NCBI RefSeq assembly: GCF_011250555.1
Contig: NZ_JAANMZ010000002.1
Location: forward strand, 280,019 to 344,018
From: Bacillus sp. MM2020_4
GTDB taxonomy: Bacteria > Bacillota > Bacilli > Bacillales > Cytobacillaceae
Direction: 5' to 3'
Length of the DNA: 64,000 nucleotides
Shown here: one piece after another, positions 28,656 to 38,695 of the stretch
How positions within the stretch are numbered: the stretch's first letter is position 1
How the letters are laid out: each line of letters begins with the position of its first letter
Made by a program: the position numbers and the translations under genes
The notes under the pieces: model-generated
Seen by the model: the letters and a program-made list of their open reading frames with translations, nothing else
What the model was told of the DNA's origin: nothing
Databases searched by the model: none

Positions 28656-29522
28656 TTAATAAGAAAAGAGAAGATCACTGATTTTATCGGTTAGGCGCTT
28701 TTCTGTAAAGTAGGCATGCAGGAGCTCGTTTTCATCTAAAGTGCCTTTTTCCTTCCCCTCCGCTTCAACAATAATCGGATGCTTACAGCCGCGTTGGAAT
28801 TTTTCCAATACGTGAATAAGTAAATCCTGCTCATTAGCCTGGATAGGCTTCAACGCCTGTAACTCGGATTTTTTTCCATAATAGCGCTCTAATAAGAATC
28901 TCATAAAGATAAAGCGGCGCTGCTTCCACTCGTGGTACAGCGAGAAAAACAAGAAGGCAATCACGACCCATACATTGAGATTAGAAGGTGCAGCCAGTAA
29001 AATCAGGATTGAAAACAAGGTCAACCCGAAAAAGGAAATCAAAAGTGTCAGGCGGTGGGCACTTGGAAAGGAATTTTTTAATGATAGCAGTAAAAATACT
29101 AGCTTTCCGCCATCAAGCGGCCAAACTGGAAAAAGGTTAAAGACCAGGATCATGACGTTGTAGTGAAGAAACAGGTTAAATAAGTCCTCTGAAATCACAT
29201 CCGTTGAAAATAATGCGTATGACGCCGCCACCATCCACACATGCTGAAGCGGCCCAGCGATCACAACAATTGTTTCTTCCTTTAGTGGACGATTGCCGTG
29301 TTCATCCATTTCCGCCACCCCGCCAAACGGCAGGAGGGTGATCTTTTTGATTCTCCATGAAAAAAAAGAAGCCGCAACAGCATGCCCCAATTCATGAATA
29401 AAAATAATCGCAAGCAGCAGGCAGACTTCGAGGAAATACCCAGTCGCAATCGATAGGGCAATCACCATCCATAACAATGGATGGATAGAAGTGAGTCGAA
29501 GTAAACTAATAGCTCTATTCAA
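28656..29522 (-). CDS. spoIVFB: Stage IV sporulation protease SpoIVFB (site-2 type metalloprotease)
   Basis: The 288-residue membrane protein of peptidase family M50 has the zinc motif HELGHA (about 44-49) and the third-ligand region NLFPVWPLDGGK (about 135). It has about six membrane helices and a C-terminal CBS-like domain. SpoIVFB cleaves pro-sigma-K in the outer forespore membrane and is held inactive by SpoIVFA and BofA. Its start overlaps the spoIVFA 3' end by 8 bases. Confidence 0.95.
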   Translation of the reverse strand: MNRAISLLRLTSIHPLLWMVIALSIATGYFLEVCLLLAIIFIHELGHAVAASFFSWRIKKITLLPFGGVAEMDEHGNRPLKEETIVVIAGPLQHVWMVAASYALFSTDVISEDLFNLFLHYNVMILVFNLFPVWPLDGGKLVFLLLSLKNSFPSAHRLTLLISFFGLTLFSILILLAAPSNLNVWVVIAFLFFSLYHEWKQRRFIFMRFLLERYYGKKSELQALKPIQANEQDLLIHVLEKFQRGCKHPIIVEAEGKEKGTLDENELLHAYFTEKRLTDKISDLLFSY

Positions 29523-30303
29523 AGCGAATCACCTGGATGGGATCGATGAAATTATCATCTTTTTTTATCGCAAAATAATATTTGCCTTTTGTTTTATCCT
29601 CTCCCGTTGAAGCAGAAACCGTGCCTACTACCGTTCTTTTATCAATATGGTCATATTTGTTAACTTTTACTTCCTCTAAATTTCCATACCATGTTTGCGA
29701 ACCATCTGGATGCTGAATAACAACGGTCTTCCCTAATCCATCCTTGATTCCCACGAAGGTTACAAACCCATCATCAATAGACTGGACAGCTGCACCCTTC
29801 CCCGTTTCGATCATAATCCCTTGACCATTTTTTTCAAAGTTTTCAAGGATCTTTCCCATCGCTGGAACGGAAAAATTCTGCTCTTTGACTATTGTCTTTT
29901 TTCCTGCTTGATCTTCTTCTGTAAACGGAAGCAATGCGAGGGGCTTGCCAAATTTGTCCTCATACCAGTTTGAAACTGTGGCAAATTTAAAGTCCAGATC
30001 CATTTGCTTAACAACAAACTCTTTTACCGGCTCAAAGGTTGCCGTTTGATTCCGAAACAAAATCGCTACCACCAAGAACAGGAGGACAGATGCTAATATT
30101 TTGAAAAAGAAAACTTCCTTTTTAAACAGTGGATGTCCTTCCTCTCCGCCGCCGTTTCCAGAAGGAGTAGAAGGAGTAAAGCTGTATGTTTCATCATCAC
30201 CATGCCATACCATTTGGCGGTCAGCAGTTTTGTTCGTTGGAACCTGTTCTTTTTTCCTTTTAGCGATTCGTCGCCGTATTTCCTCCGGTGTAGACCGCGC
30301 CAT
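29515..30303 (-). CDS. spoIVFA: Stage IV sporulation protein SpoIVFA
   Basis: The 262-residue protein has a basic N-terminus (MARSTPEEIRRRIAKRKK), one membrane helix (about 75-92) and a C-terminal LytM-like domain (GIMIETGKGAAVQSIDDGFV to YYFAIKK). The metallopeptidase histidines are not kept (YGNL where active enzymes have YAHL, and no HLHF near the end), so it is a non-catalytic scaffold that anchors and inhibits SpoIVFB. The ATG at 30303 is 9 bases from AAAAGGG. The frame upstream is not supported. A sigma-E-like promoter precedes it. Confidence 0.92.
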   Translation of the reverse strand: MARSTPEEIRRRIAKRKKEQVPTNKTADRQMVWHGDDETYSFTPSTPSGNGGGEEGHPLFKKEVFFFKILASVLLFLVVAILFRNQTATFEPVKEFVVKQMDLDFKFATVSNWYEDKFGKPLALLPFTEEDQAGKKTIVKEQNFSVPAMGKILENFEKNGQGIMIETGKGAAVQSIDDGFVTFVGIKDGLGKTVVIQHPDGSQTWYGNLEEVKVNKYDHIDKRTVVGTVSASTGEDKTKGKYYFAIKKDDNFIDPIQVIRFE

Positions 30304-30335
30304 CCCCATCAACCCTTTTCCCACTTTTTTGTACA

Positions 30336-30365
30336 AGTCTATGTAGAGAAAATGCAGAGTATGAC
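30336..30365 (-). promoter_or_regulatory. Sigma-E-like promoter of spoIVFA-spoIVFB
   Basis: On the minus strand GTCATACT and CATAGACT are 14 bases apart, about 33 bases upstream of the spoIVFA start. The -35 matches the sigma-E pattern at seven of eight positions. B. subtilis spoIVF is sigma-E dependent. Confidence 0.6.
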
Positions 30366-30367
30366 AT

Positions 30368-30402
30368 AAAAAAATAGCCTGTCCGCATGAAAGCGGGCAG
30401 GC
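30368..30402 (-). terminator. Terminator of the mre-min operon
   Basis: On the minus strand GCCTGCCCGC and GCGGACAGGC form a 10-bp stem (one G-U pair) around a 6-base loop, followed by TATTTTTTT. It lies directly after minD. Confidence 0.85.
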
Positions 30403-30409
30403 ATATCGA

Positions 30410-31213
30410 TTAGCGCACACCAAAAAACTTTTTAATTTTTGTAAAGACACCTTTATTTGCTTCCTCAAGAGGCTGCAAAGGAATCGATTCTCCGAGAATC
30501 CTTCTGGCAATATTACGATAAGCAATCGATGCCCGGCTATTTGGATTTAGTGCAATTGGTTCGCCGTGATTGGAAGCCTTGATGACCTCTTCGTCGTCTG
30601 CAACAATACCAATAAGCTCAATCGATAAATGCTGGGTAATTTCATCGATATCGAGCATATCGCCACTCTTCATCATATGATTACGAATCCGGTTGACGAC
30701 TAATTTAGGCGCTTCCATATTCTTTTGCTTTTCAATCAGACCGATAATACGGTCCGCATCACGAACGGCGGAAACCTCCGGCGTTGTAACAATTATCGCC
30801 TTATCCGCTCCGGCCAACGCATTTTGGAAACCTTGTTCAATACCGGCGGGACAATCAATAATGATATAATCATAATCTTGCTTTAATTCAGTAATCAATT
30901 CCCGCATCTGCTCGGGCTTGACCGCTGATTTATCAACCGTTTGGGCTGCGGGCAGCAAATATAACAACCCATCAAAACGTTTGTCCTTAACCAATGCTTG
31001 ATGGATTTTGCATCTTTTTTCTACTACATCGACCAGATCATAAATGATTCTGTTTTCAAGTCCCATTACAACATCCAAGTTTCGAAGACCGATGTCAGTA
31101 TCCACTAAGCATACTTTTTTACCTTGAAGGGCTAGAGACGTCCCAATATTAGCAGAAGTTGTCGTTTTCCCAACGCCGCCCTTACCAGATGTAATTACTA
31201 TTGCTTCTCCCAC
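30410..31213 (-). CDS. minD: Septum site-determining ATPase MinD
   Basis: The 267-residue protein has the deviant Walker A (SGKGGVGKTTTSANIG), switch regions (DTDIGLRNLDVVMG, DCPAGIEQGF), and a C-terminal amphipathic membrane-targeting helix (VFTKIKKFFGVR). It recruits MinC to block division near poles and is oriented by DivIVA/MinJ in Bacillus. The start is GTG with AGGGGG at correct spacing, 1 base after minC. Confidence 0.97.
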   Translation of the reverse strand: MGEAIVITSGKGGVGKTTTSANIGTSLALQGKKVCLVDTDIGLRNLDVVMGLENRIIYDLVDVVEKRCKIHQALVKDKRFDGLLYLLPAAQTVDKSAVKPEQMRELITELKQDYDYIIIDCPAGIEQGFQNALAGADKAIIVTTPEVSAVRDADRIIGLIEKQKNMEAPKLVVNRIRNHMMKSGDMLDIDEITQHLSIELIGIVADDEEVIKASNHGEPIALNPNSRASIAYRNIARRILGESIPLQPLEEANKGVFTKIKKFFGVR

Positions 31214-31214
31214 C

Positions 31215-31895
31215 TTAATGTCCCCCTTCGAATCTGTTTAAATTAGGCCGTAAATGAATTAAAACTTGTAATCTATCAACAAGAATTTGCCGATCCTCAT
31301 CTATGTACGCGCATTCCATTTCCCGCTTTTCATTGTTTTGAATAGTGTCTGGGGCCCGATTGATAGAATCACTTATCTTCAGCTGAGTTGGCTTCATACT
31401 GGAAGCCACAATGACTGCCGCCAGATTGCCAAAGCAGCCAGCATGTGCCACACCTTTTAAGGAACCCATGATAAATATATTTCCACCGGCAACTACCATT
31501 CCACCTGGATTGACATCACCGATCAATAGTAAATCACCAGGAGCTTTTAGAACCTGTCCCGAACGAACAATACTAGAAACAGTCATAATCTCATTTTCAG
31601 CTTTTAGGCTTTTCGCCTCTTCCTTAGTGATGACCTCTGATTCAATTTCATCGACAACAAAATTCTTTTTTTGACGGATCAAGCTCTTTAGCTCTTCCCG
31701 CTGCACTTCGGACAAATATCGATTACCAACATTCACTTTGACAGAGATTAAGTTGCGTTCTTCCTGTGTCCTTGAATTGATCGAAAGCTTTTGTTCAAGT
31801 TCCTTTTTTAGTTCCTCGTAGGAACATTTATCATCAAGATGAAGGACAAGACCTTCCTTCGTTCCTTTTATTGTAACATTTTGCCGTTTTTTCAT
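31215..31895 (-). CDS. minC: Septum formation inhibitor MinC
   Basis: The 226-residue protein has an N-terminal FtsZ-inhibiting domain ([16 protein letters not shown]) and a C-terminal beta-helix domain ([37 protein letters not shown]) that dimerises and binds MinD. GAGGTG precedes the ATG. The 185-base gap to mreD holds only a 16-codon frame of doubtful value (see findings). Confidence 0.96.
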   Translation of the reverse strand: MKKRQNVTIKGTKEGLVLHLDDKCSYEELKKELEQKLSINSRTQEERNLISVKVNVGNRYLSEVQREELKSLIRQKKNFVVDEIESEVITKEEAKSLKAENEIMTVSSIVRSGQVLKAPGDLLLIGDVNPGGMVVAGGNIFIMGSLKGVAHAGCFGNLAAVIVASSMKPTQLKISDSINRAPDTIQNNEKREMECAYIDEDRQILVDRLQVLIHLRPNLNRFEGGH

Positions 31896-32080
31896 GGAGA
31901 AAATTCACCTCATAATTAAAAAAGAAGTCTCTAAACACACAAATTTTCCCGTTCGAAAAGTAAAATTTTGTATGCCCTTATACTCGTTCCGAATTATACC
32001 TATAGACATCTTTATTATAATTCGACATGATGCGTCCGTTCTCCTTTTTTTTCAAAAGAATTCTAGAGATTGCCAAAACG

Positions 32081-32599
32081 TCATTCGGCTCTCAGTGATT
32101 CGGCATGCTTTTCAAAAAGCCTTTTAAAGGGATATCCCAAAATGACAATAATGATAGCATTTAGGAGCATGGTCGGATAAAAACGCAAATGAATAAAGGT
32201 CATAAAATCGAGGTCTGTCACACCGATTAAATGATTCATTTCGTAAACCCCTACTTCTAATAAGGTGATGCCGAAAAGGGAAACGAGGAAGGCAACAACA
32301 ATGTTGGTTTGCATGATGTGCATGATTTTGGAAACAAGATAACATATAAATGGATATAGAAAAAGGTAGATCCCAATAATTTCGATATAGACTACATCAA
32401 ACAATAATCCAAAAACAGCCCCATAAATCAACCCCTGTTTTTTCCCAACATAAATCGTTAGAAATAACAGGCCGGTAAAAAGAAAGTGAGGGGCGATAAT
32501 GTGATTTTGTCCAAACAAGTCTGCCGGAACAAATTGAATAAAAAGACTTTCAAAAATAAATAAGAATAAAAACAAAAGAGGAAGAAGGAACTTTTTCAC
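32081..32599 (-). CDS. mreD: Rod shape-determining protein MreD
   Basis: The 172-residue polytopic protein has five to six membrane helices, with HFLFTGLLFLTIYVGKKQGL and GAVFGLLFDVVYIEIIG typical of MreD. It works with MreC and RodA/PBPs in lateral wall elongation. The start is GTG overlapping the mreC stop codon by one base, after GAGGAGG. Confidence 0.94.
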   Translation of the reverse strand: MKKFLLPLLFLFLFIFESLFIQFVPADLFGQNHIIAPHFLFTGLLFLTIYVGKKQGLIYGAVFGLLFDVVYIEIIGIYLFLYPFICYLVSKIMHIMQTNIVVAFLVSLFGITLLEVGVYEMNHLIGVTDLDFMTFIHLRFYPTMLLNAIIIVILGYPFKRLFEKHAESLRAE

Positions 32600-33477
32600 T
32601 ATTCCTCCTCCTTCCCATCAGATGTTTCGGCTGTATTCACCGGTATCATGTTTGTCTTCGTGACAATTACATTTGTAATATCATAAAAATCTGGCCCAGG
32701 TTTGACGAGGGCAGTTAGATTCAACCCATATTGATCCTGTTTTACTTCGACCACTTTTCCAATCGGTAATCCTTTTGGAAAAAAGCCGCCTAATCCAGAG
32801 GTGATCACGGTTTGGCCCTTTTCAATTTTTGCGCCGGAAGGGATAGCCTTCACCATCAATAACTTTTTCTCTTGATCATAGCCCTCTACAAGTCCGTGGA
32901 CATCGGTTTCACCCTGGACGATAGCGGAAATCCGATTCTTCGGATCCATTGAGCTTAACAGCTGCACGGTTGAGCTGAATTGGGTCACATTTTTTACTTT
33001 TCCAACTAAACCACGTGCAGTGACAACCGCCATATTTTTCTTAACACCTTGCAATTTACCTTTGTCGATTATAATCATTTCATGCCAACGATCAGGGTTT
33101 CTACCAATAACAGTAGCTGGAAGTGGTTCAAAATCTCGCAGGGTCTTTTTTTCACCGAGAACGTCACGCAATTCTTTATTTTCCTTTTTTAACTCTTGAA
33201 CTTGGGCCTCAAGGCTGGCAAGATTTTCAATGCGCGGTTTTAATTCCTTATTCTCTTCATATGTATTGGTTAAGTCCTGGAGATTTTCAAAAAAGCCTGC
33301 AACATAGTTGGTAGGCTTCGAAACCAGGGATTGAACCCAGCCGGTGGTATCTTTGATAAATTGTTCCGGCCAAGATAGTTTACTTCTCTCCCTTAAAGAA
33401 AACCCAATCAATGCCACGAGAACAATAATGCTGACAAGCAAAATAATCAGTCGTTTATTCAAAAAGAACTGTGGCAT
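32599..33477 (-). CDS. mreC: Rod shape-determining protein MreC
   Basis: The 292-residue protein has one N-terminal membrane helix (about 9-27), a coiled coil (about 65-105, rich in Glu/Lys/Leu) and the beta-rich domain (PATVIGRNPDRWHEMIIIDK, SGLGGFFPKGLPIGKV). MreC links cytoplasmic MreB to wall synthases outside the membrane. It lies between mreB and mreD. Confidence 0.97.
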   Translation of the reverse strand: MPQFFLNKRLIILLVSIIVLVALIGFSLRERSKLSWPEQFIKDTTGWVQSLVSKPTNYVAGFFENLQDLTNTYEENKELKPRIENLASLEAQVQELKKENKELRDVLGEKKTLRDFEPLPATVIGRNPDRWHEMIIIDKGKLQGVKKNMAVVTARGLVGKVKNVTQFSSTVQLLSSMDPKNRISAIVQGETDVHGLVEGYDQEKKLLMVKAIPSGAKIEKGQTVITSGLGGFFPKGLPIGKVVEVKQDQYGLNLTALVKPGPDFYDITNVIVTKTNMIPVNTAETSDGKEEE

Positions 33478-33522
33478 GATTATACACCTCTATTTTTCTA
33501 AAATCTTTATCATTTACATTTA

Positions 33523-34578
<1,056 letters not shown>

Positions 34579-34707
34579 CTATTCTAATAGGCAGGTAATC
34601 ACCTTAATTATCATGTCTATTTTCGTACTATTTATATAGCTAATTTAAAAACAGTCCTAAAAAATCATACTCAATATTATAGCCTAACGTCAAATAATAT
34701 CCTAGTA

Positions 34708-35397
34708 TCATACATACCCTTTTTCCTTTAAACTCACAAACTTGTTTTCACCGATGATTAAATGGTCAAGAAGGTCGATGCCAATTATTTTCCCACACTC
34801 GACGAGCCGCTTAGTCACCTCAATGTCTTCACGGCTTGGCGATGGGTCGCCTGAAGGATGATTATGCAAGGCAATAACAGATGCCGCTGACCGCTTTAAT
34901 GCTTCGCGGAAAACCTCCCTTGGGTGTACTATCGAGGCATTTAAGCTGCCGATAAACACGGTTTGTTTATGGATGACCTGGTTTTTCGTGTTTAAATAAA
35001 GGCACACAAAATGCTCCTGTGTCAAGAAACGCATATCGTTCATGACATATTTGGCGCCGTCTTCCGGGGATCGAATCACATAGCGGTCACTGTTGTTTAG
35101 GTTAGCAATTCTTCTGCCGATTTCCACAGCAGCAAGAATTTGAATCGCCTTGGCTGCGCCAATCCCTTTAATTTCGGTAATTTCTTCTAAGCTGGCTGAT
35201 TTTAACATTCTTAATCCTTCAAAATGGGTAAGCAAACGATTCGATAGTTGTAATACTGATTCTTCCTTTGTTCCGGTACGGAGCAGGATCGCAATCAGCT
35301 CATGATTCGATAAGCTTTGCGGTCCATGTTGAATAAAACGCTCCCTTGGTCGTTCGTCTTGCGGAAAATCACGGATCATTAATGTATTTGTTGACAC
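34708..35397 (-). CDS. radC: RadC family JAB-domain protein
   Basis: The 229-residue protein has an N-terminal helix-hairpin-helix region (LEEITEIKGIGAAKAIQIL) and a C-terminal JAB/MPN domain with the metal motif HNHPSGDPSPSRED. The name is historical; a direct DNA-repair role is doubtful and the substrate unknown. GTG start with GGAGG. Its place between maf and mreB matches B. subtilis. Confidence 0.94.
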   Translation of the reverse strand: MSTNTLMIRDFPQDERPRERFIQHGPQSLSNHELIAILLRTGTKEESVLQLSNRLLTHFEGLRMLKSASLEEITEIKGIGAAKAIQILAAVEIGRRIANLNNSDRYVIRSPEDGAKYVMNDMRFLTQEHFVCLYLNTKNQVIHKQTVFIGSLNASIVHPREVFREALKRSAASVIALHNHPSGDPSPSREDIEVTKRLVECGKIIGIDLLDHLIIGENKFVSLKEKGYV

Positions 35398-35443
35398 TTT
35401 TCTTCCTCCCTAATGGTGAGGGAGATAATGAACCTGTAATTGT

Positions 35444-36016
35444 TTAATACGGCAACTGGTAGCCTGCCTTTTTCAATTCTCTGATTGTCCGAGCAACCGG
35501 CAGGCCGACAACCGCAAAATAGTCTCCATTTATTTTTTTGACAAGCATACTTCCTAGCTGTTGAATACCATATGCACCTGCTTTATCAAGCGGTTCACCA
35601 CTTTGCACATAGGCTTTAATTTCTTCGTCCGTTAACTCCCAAAACCAAACTTCTGTTTTTTCATAAAAACGGGCTTTACTTGTTGGAGACACAATGGATA
35701 CACCCGTATACACAACATGCTTAGTACCTGACAAACTTGTTAACATTTGAACGGCTTCTGCTTCATCAGCTGGTTTTCCTAAGATTCGATTATTCAGTAC
35801 GACAATCGTGTCCGAACCAATCACATAGGCATCCTGATTTTCATTAAAAACTGCCTGTGCTTTACGCTCGGCTAACTCCATCACTACATCCTCGGGGGAT
35901 AGTTCCGGATCAAAGCTTTCATCAACTTCACTACTGATAATCGCGAATGTTAAGTGGAGATTTTCTAGAAGTTCCTTTCGCCGTGGAGAAGAAGAGGCTA
36001 AAATGAGGTTCTGCAT
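35444..36016 (-). CDS. maf: Maf-family nucleoside triphosphate pyrophosphatase
   Basis: The 190-residue protein has the Maf motif ILASSSPRRKELL, the SEVDES segment, the GSDTIV active-site region, and GDYFAVVGLPV near the end. Maf enzymes hydrolyse dTTP, UTP and modified nucleotides; in Bacillus overproduction blocks septation. Confidence 0.96.
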   Translation of the reverse strand: MQNLILASSSPRRKELLENLHLTFAIISSEVDESFDPELSPEDVVMELAERKAQAVFNENQDAYVIGSDTIVVLNNRILGKPADEAEAVQMLTSLSGTKHVVYTGVSIVSPTSKARFYEKTEVWFWELTDEEIKAYVQSGEPLDKAGAYGIQQLGSMLVKKINGDYFAVVGLPVARTIRELKKAGYQLPY

Positions 36017-36151
36017 TCAATCACCATACCTTTTTGCATTTAAATAGGGAGATACATGTCAATGGTATCAGAAATCCCTTAAGCAAACAATTTTTATATC
36101 ATTAAATTTTGAAGATTTTTGTCAGAATATGCAAAAGGCCATTCTTTTCTC

Positions 36152-36185
36152 TCAAATAAAATAACCTGTCCGCTTGGGACAGGCC
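36152..36185 (-). terminator. Terminator of spoIIB
   Basis: On the minus strand CCTGTCC pairs with GGACAGG around a 5-base loop, followed by TTATTTTATTTG. It lies about 35 bases past the spoIIB stop. Confidence 0.65.
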
Positions 36186-36216
36186 ATATTTCCCAGAAAA
36201 TATCGAGGTTTGTCGT

Positions 36217-37317
36217 TTACAATGAATAATAGGCTGACAAAAAGTTTAATAGATGCTGCTGCGCTTCGCTAAGGCTTTTTGTATTTTTAGATTTTTGGAA
36301 CGCTTTAACCTTTTCTTCAGCACTGGATAATTCAGCCTTAATACCTTTTACCTTTTCATTTTTAATTCCAGTTACTTTTAATTTTCCGTCAAAACCTGCT
36401 AAGTCTTTGGCAACATCTTCTGGAATTTTCTTCGTTAAGAGAGCACCTGAAGTGGCTGCAGAAAGTGTTTGATAAATGGGTGGAACCTCGTCTAGAAAGT
36501 CCTTTTCCTCATTTGTAATATCCGATACTTTTTTTTCATCAAGTGACAGTACTTTGGCAAATGCACCCTCGACACCACGTTCTTTAAATTGGGCACTTAA
36601 CGATTTGGCTGTTTCAATTGAATCCGTTGCTCCTAGAAAAATAAATTGTTTGCCATCCATTTCAACGATTTGTCCAGGAATTCCTTTACTTGCTAATTCG
36701 CTCAAGGCATCCTTTGCCCCATCCTTAGTCGTATATACCCCACCTTGAATGACAGTAGTAGTTAAAGGACTGATGGCGGAAGAAGTTGTTTTTCCGGTGT
36801 CAGCATTATTTTCCGTTTCCCCTTTTTCTTCTACAACTGGTGTATCTGTTACCACCTTTTTATCCGTTGGTCCTGAAATGACAAGCTTCAGCATCACAAC
36901 ACCGATCGTGGTACCAATTAGGATGGCGAAAATTCCTGAAATAACAATGGATCCAATTGGCCGGCCAATCTTCTTATTATTCTTGTTAGACTTGGATGAA
37001 AAGGATGCTATTTTGGGGAGGCTGCTTTTCTTAGGCGTTTTGCTGCTTGTTATTTTATATTCCTCTATATCATTTTCCGAGGATTCCGGAATGATCCAGT
37101 CAAAGCTCTCATCGATAGGCTCCTTGGCAGCAGCTGTCTCTGAAAAAGCCTCAGAATCTAATTTATTCGAATCTAACTTATTCGAATCTATTTTAATCAC
37201 TCTCGTTGTTTGCTCGAGGGTGGCTTTCGTCTCCTTTTTCTTCGGTTCTTCATGATATTCTTGAGTTTCTCCATTTAATTTAATCTTTATTGTATTGCCT
37301 CCTTTAGGCTTGTCCAC
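36217..37317 (-). CDS. spoIIB: SpoIIB-like SPOR-domain protein
   Basis: The 366-residue protein has a charged cytoplasmic N-terminus (VDKPKGGNTIKIKLNGE), one membrane helix (about 130-150), and an extracytoplasmic SPOR domain (about 190-265, IQGGVYTTKDGAKDAL, QFIFLGATDSIETAK). SPOR domains bind denuded septal peptidoglycan; SpoIIB aids septal wall thinning in engulfment. GAGAGGAG lies 9 bases before the GTG at 37317, preferred to GTG 37338. Lying next to maf supports the name. In B. subtilis comC precedes it; here the pilus operon does. Confidence 0.85.
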   Translation of the reverse strand: MDKPKGGNTIKIKLNGETQEYHEEPKKKETKATLEQTTRVIKIDSNKLDSNKLDSEAFSETAAAKEPIDESFDWIIPESSENDIEEYKITSSKTPKKSSLPKIASFSSKSNKNNKKIGRPIGSIVISGIFAILIGTTIGVVMLKLVISGPTDKKVVTDTPVVEEKGETENNADTGKTTSSAISPLTTTVIQGGVYTTKDGAKDALSELASKGIPGQIVEMDGKQFIFLGATDSIETAKSLSAQFKERGVEGAFAKVLSLDEKKVSDITNEEKDFLDEVPPIYQTLSAATSGALLTKKIPEDVAKDLAGFDGKLKVTGIKNEKVKGIKAELSSAEEKVKAFQKSKNTKSLSEAQQHLLNFLSAYYSL

Positions 37318-37370
37318 TAACCCGTACTCCTCTCTCACCCTATGAGTAATGGTTTCATCCTAACATAATG

Positions 37371-37407
37371 GAAAAAAAAAATAACAAGACTTTTGTCGTC
37401 TTGTTAT
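37371..37407 (-). terminator. Terminator of the type IV pilus operon
   Basis: On the minus strand ATAACAAGAC and GTCTTGTTAT form a 10-bp stem around a 7-base loop, followed by about nine T residues. It separates the pilus operon from spoIIB. Confidence 0.9.
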
Positions 37408-37428
37408 CGTAGACTTTCGTCAAATTTT

Positions 37429-37923
37429 TTAATTGTTCGGTTTGATACGCGTTGCGGTTAAATCCTTTATAGGGATAGCCGAATCATCTCCGGAATAAGA
37501 GCATAGGTTACGAGTTTGGCCATTCAAGCATACAGCAGTAATAGAAGATCCAATTACCAATACAAAGGAATCAGAAGATGCTTGCAAATACTCTCCTGTA
37601 TCCGGATCTTTAAATTCATCAAGATAATCCGCCTCAACCAATTCTTGATAAGTAATCATCTCTCTAGGCGCTTTTTCATTGACCAGTTCTTCTCGTAAAA
37701 ATAAACTTGCCGCTTCTTTTAATGCGAATGCATTGCCCACAAATGCACGATCTTTTGAATCTTGGATCACCCTGGAAATGGATATAACAGCTATTGTTGA
37801 AATAATGCCCAGAATCACAATAACAGCTAATAATTCTAGTAGGGTTAGACCATCTTCATTCAAAAAGTTATTTTTACCTTTTAATTTGGATGCCACATGT
37901 TTACGGGTTTTTATTCTCATCAT
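37429..37923 (-). CDS. Type IV prepilin-like protein (last gene of pilus operon)
   Basis: The protein (about 164 residues) has a class III leader and cleavage site (NFLNEDG before LTLLELLAVIVILGI), the conserved Glu at +5, and a long hydrophobic helix. The C-terminal head has two Cys (CLNGQTRNLC) that could form a disulfide. It should be processed by PilD and enter the pilus as a minor pilin or pseudopilin. The start is uncertain: the frame opens at 37956 within pilO and ATG 37923 or 37920 is plausible, giving a leader of about 24 residues with no strong ribosome binding site, so it is probably translated by coupling. Confidence 0.85.
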   Translation of the reverse strand: MMRIKTRKHVASKLKGKNNFLNEDGLTLLELLAVIVILGIISTIAVISISRVIQDSKDRAFVGNAFALKEAASLFLREELVNEKAPREMITYQELVEADYLDEFKDPDTGEYLQASSDSFVLVIGSSITAVCLNGQTRNLCSYSGDDSAIPIKDLTATRIKPNN

Positions 37924-38695
37924 TGTCGCCATTTTCTTCCGTATCAGAGAACTCACTTATCGGATTTTTCTTGTTAGATACGGCCGGGGTATCCAATGGT
38001 GGTATTTCCTTTTGTAAGTCTACCAATGTCGGAAAATAATAGGCTGAAATGGTAGCTTCAAATTTTAACGGGTCCATCGATTGAAGAACCGAATATATTT
38101 CATCTCGACCTGTAAATTTAAATTGGTCAATTTTTATTATTCTCTGTAATGATTGTAATTCAGTTAGAAATTTTTCTAGTTCATAATAGGTTTTCGCTTC
38201 ACCAGATAAAATAATCGATGTCTTTTTTATACCATTTGGTAATGTAACATCCTTTTGCGCTGGTGATTGCTCTTGGTTGCTAGTCGAATTTTCATTCGTT
38301 TTGGTACTGGACTGAGTGTTAATCTTCGGAATTGTTGAAGACAAATCTACATCTTCTTCACTTTCAGTACCATTTAGTTTTAATTCAATAATATTGGTAT
38401 CGGAAATGATCTCAGCTTTTTCGATGTTAAGCAGCAACTGATCAAGCAGCCGTTTCACAGGAATCTGTTTTTGCAATTCCATTGAACTTTGAATGGTCTG
38501 ACTACTTGTTTGTTTCAGTTTACTTTGAATAATCGAAAGCTCTTGGTTCGACATTTTTAACGCTGATTTTTTTTGAGCCAGACTATTATTGGCTGGAACA
38601 ATATAAAGAAAATAAGCGCCTACTGTTACTATGATTACTAATAAAACGCTAAGGATAATGATAACGGAATGTTTTTTTGACAATTCTAGGTTCAT
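37901..38695 (-). CDS. pilO: PilO-like pilus alignment protein
   Basis: The 264-residue protein has a short cytoplasmic tail, one membrane helix (about 10-31), a coiled coil (about 35-75), a low-complexity Ser/Thr/Asn/Gln insert, and a ferredoxin-like C-terminal domain (IILSGEAKTYYELEKFL). PilO pairs with PilN in the inner alignment complex. Its start overlaps pilN by 4 bases. The acidic tail (TEENGDNDENKNP) is unusual. Identity comes mainly from topology and place after PilM and PilN. Confidence 0.85.
   Translation of the reverse strand: MNLELSKKHSVIIILSVLLVIIVTVGAYFLYIVPANNSLAQKKSALKMSNQELSIIQSKLKQTSSQTIQSSMELQKQIPVKRLLDQLLLNIEKAEIISDTNIIELKLNGTESEEDVDLSSTIPKINTQSSTKTNENSTSNQEQSPAQKDVTLPNGIKKTSIILSGEAKTYYELEKFLTELQSLQRIIKIDQFKFTGRDEIYSVLQSMDPLKFEATISAYYFPTLVDLQKEIPPLDTPAVSNKKNPISEFSDTEENGDNDENKNP

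Noticed and set aside
29515..30303. SpoIVFA as an active M23 peptidase
   Set aside because: The LytM fold is recognisable but the zinc-binding histidines are missing.
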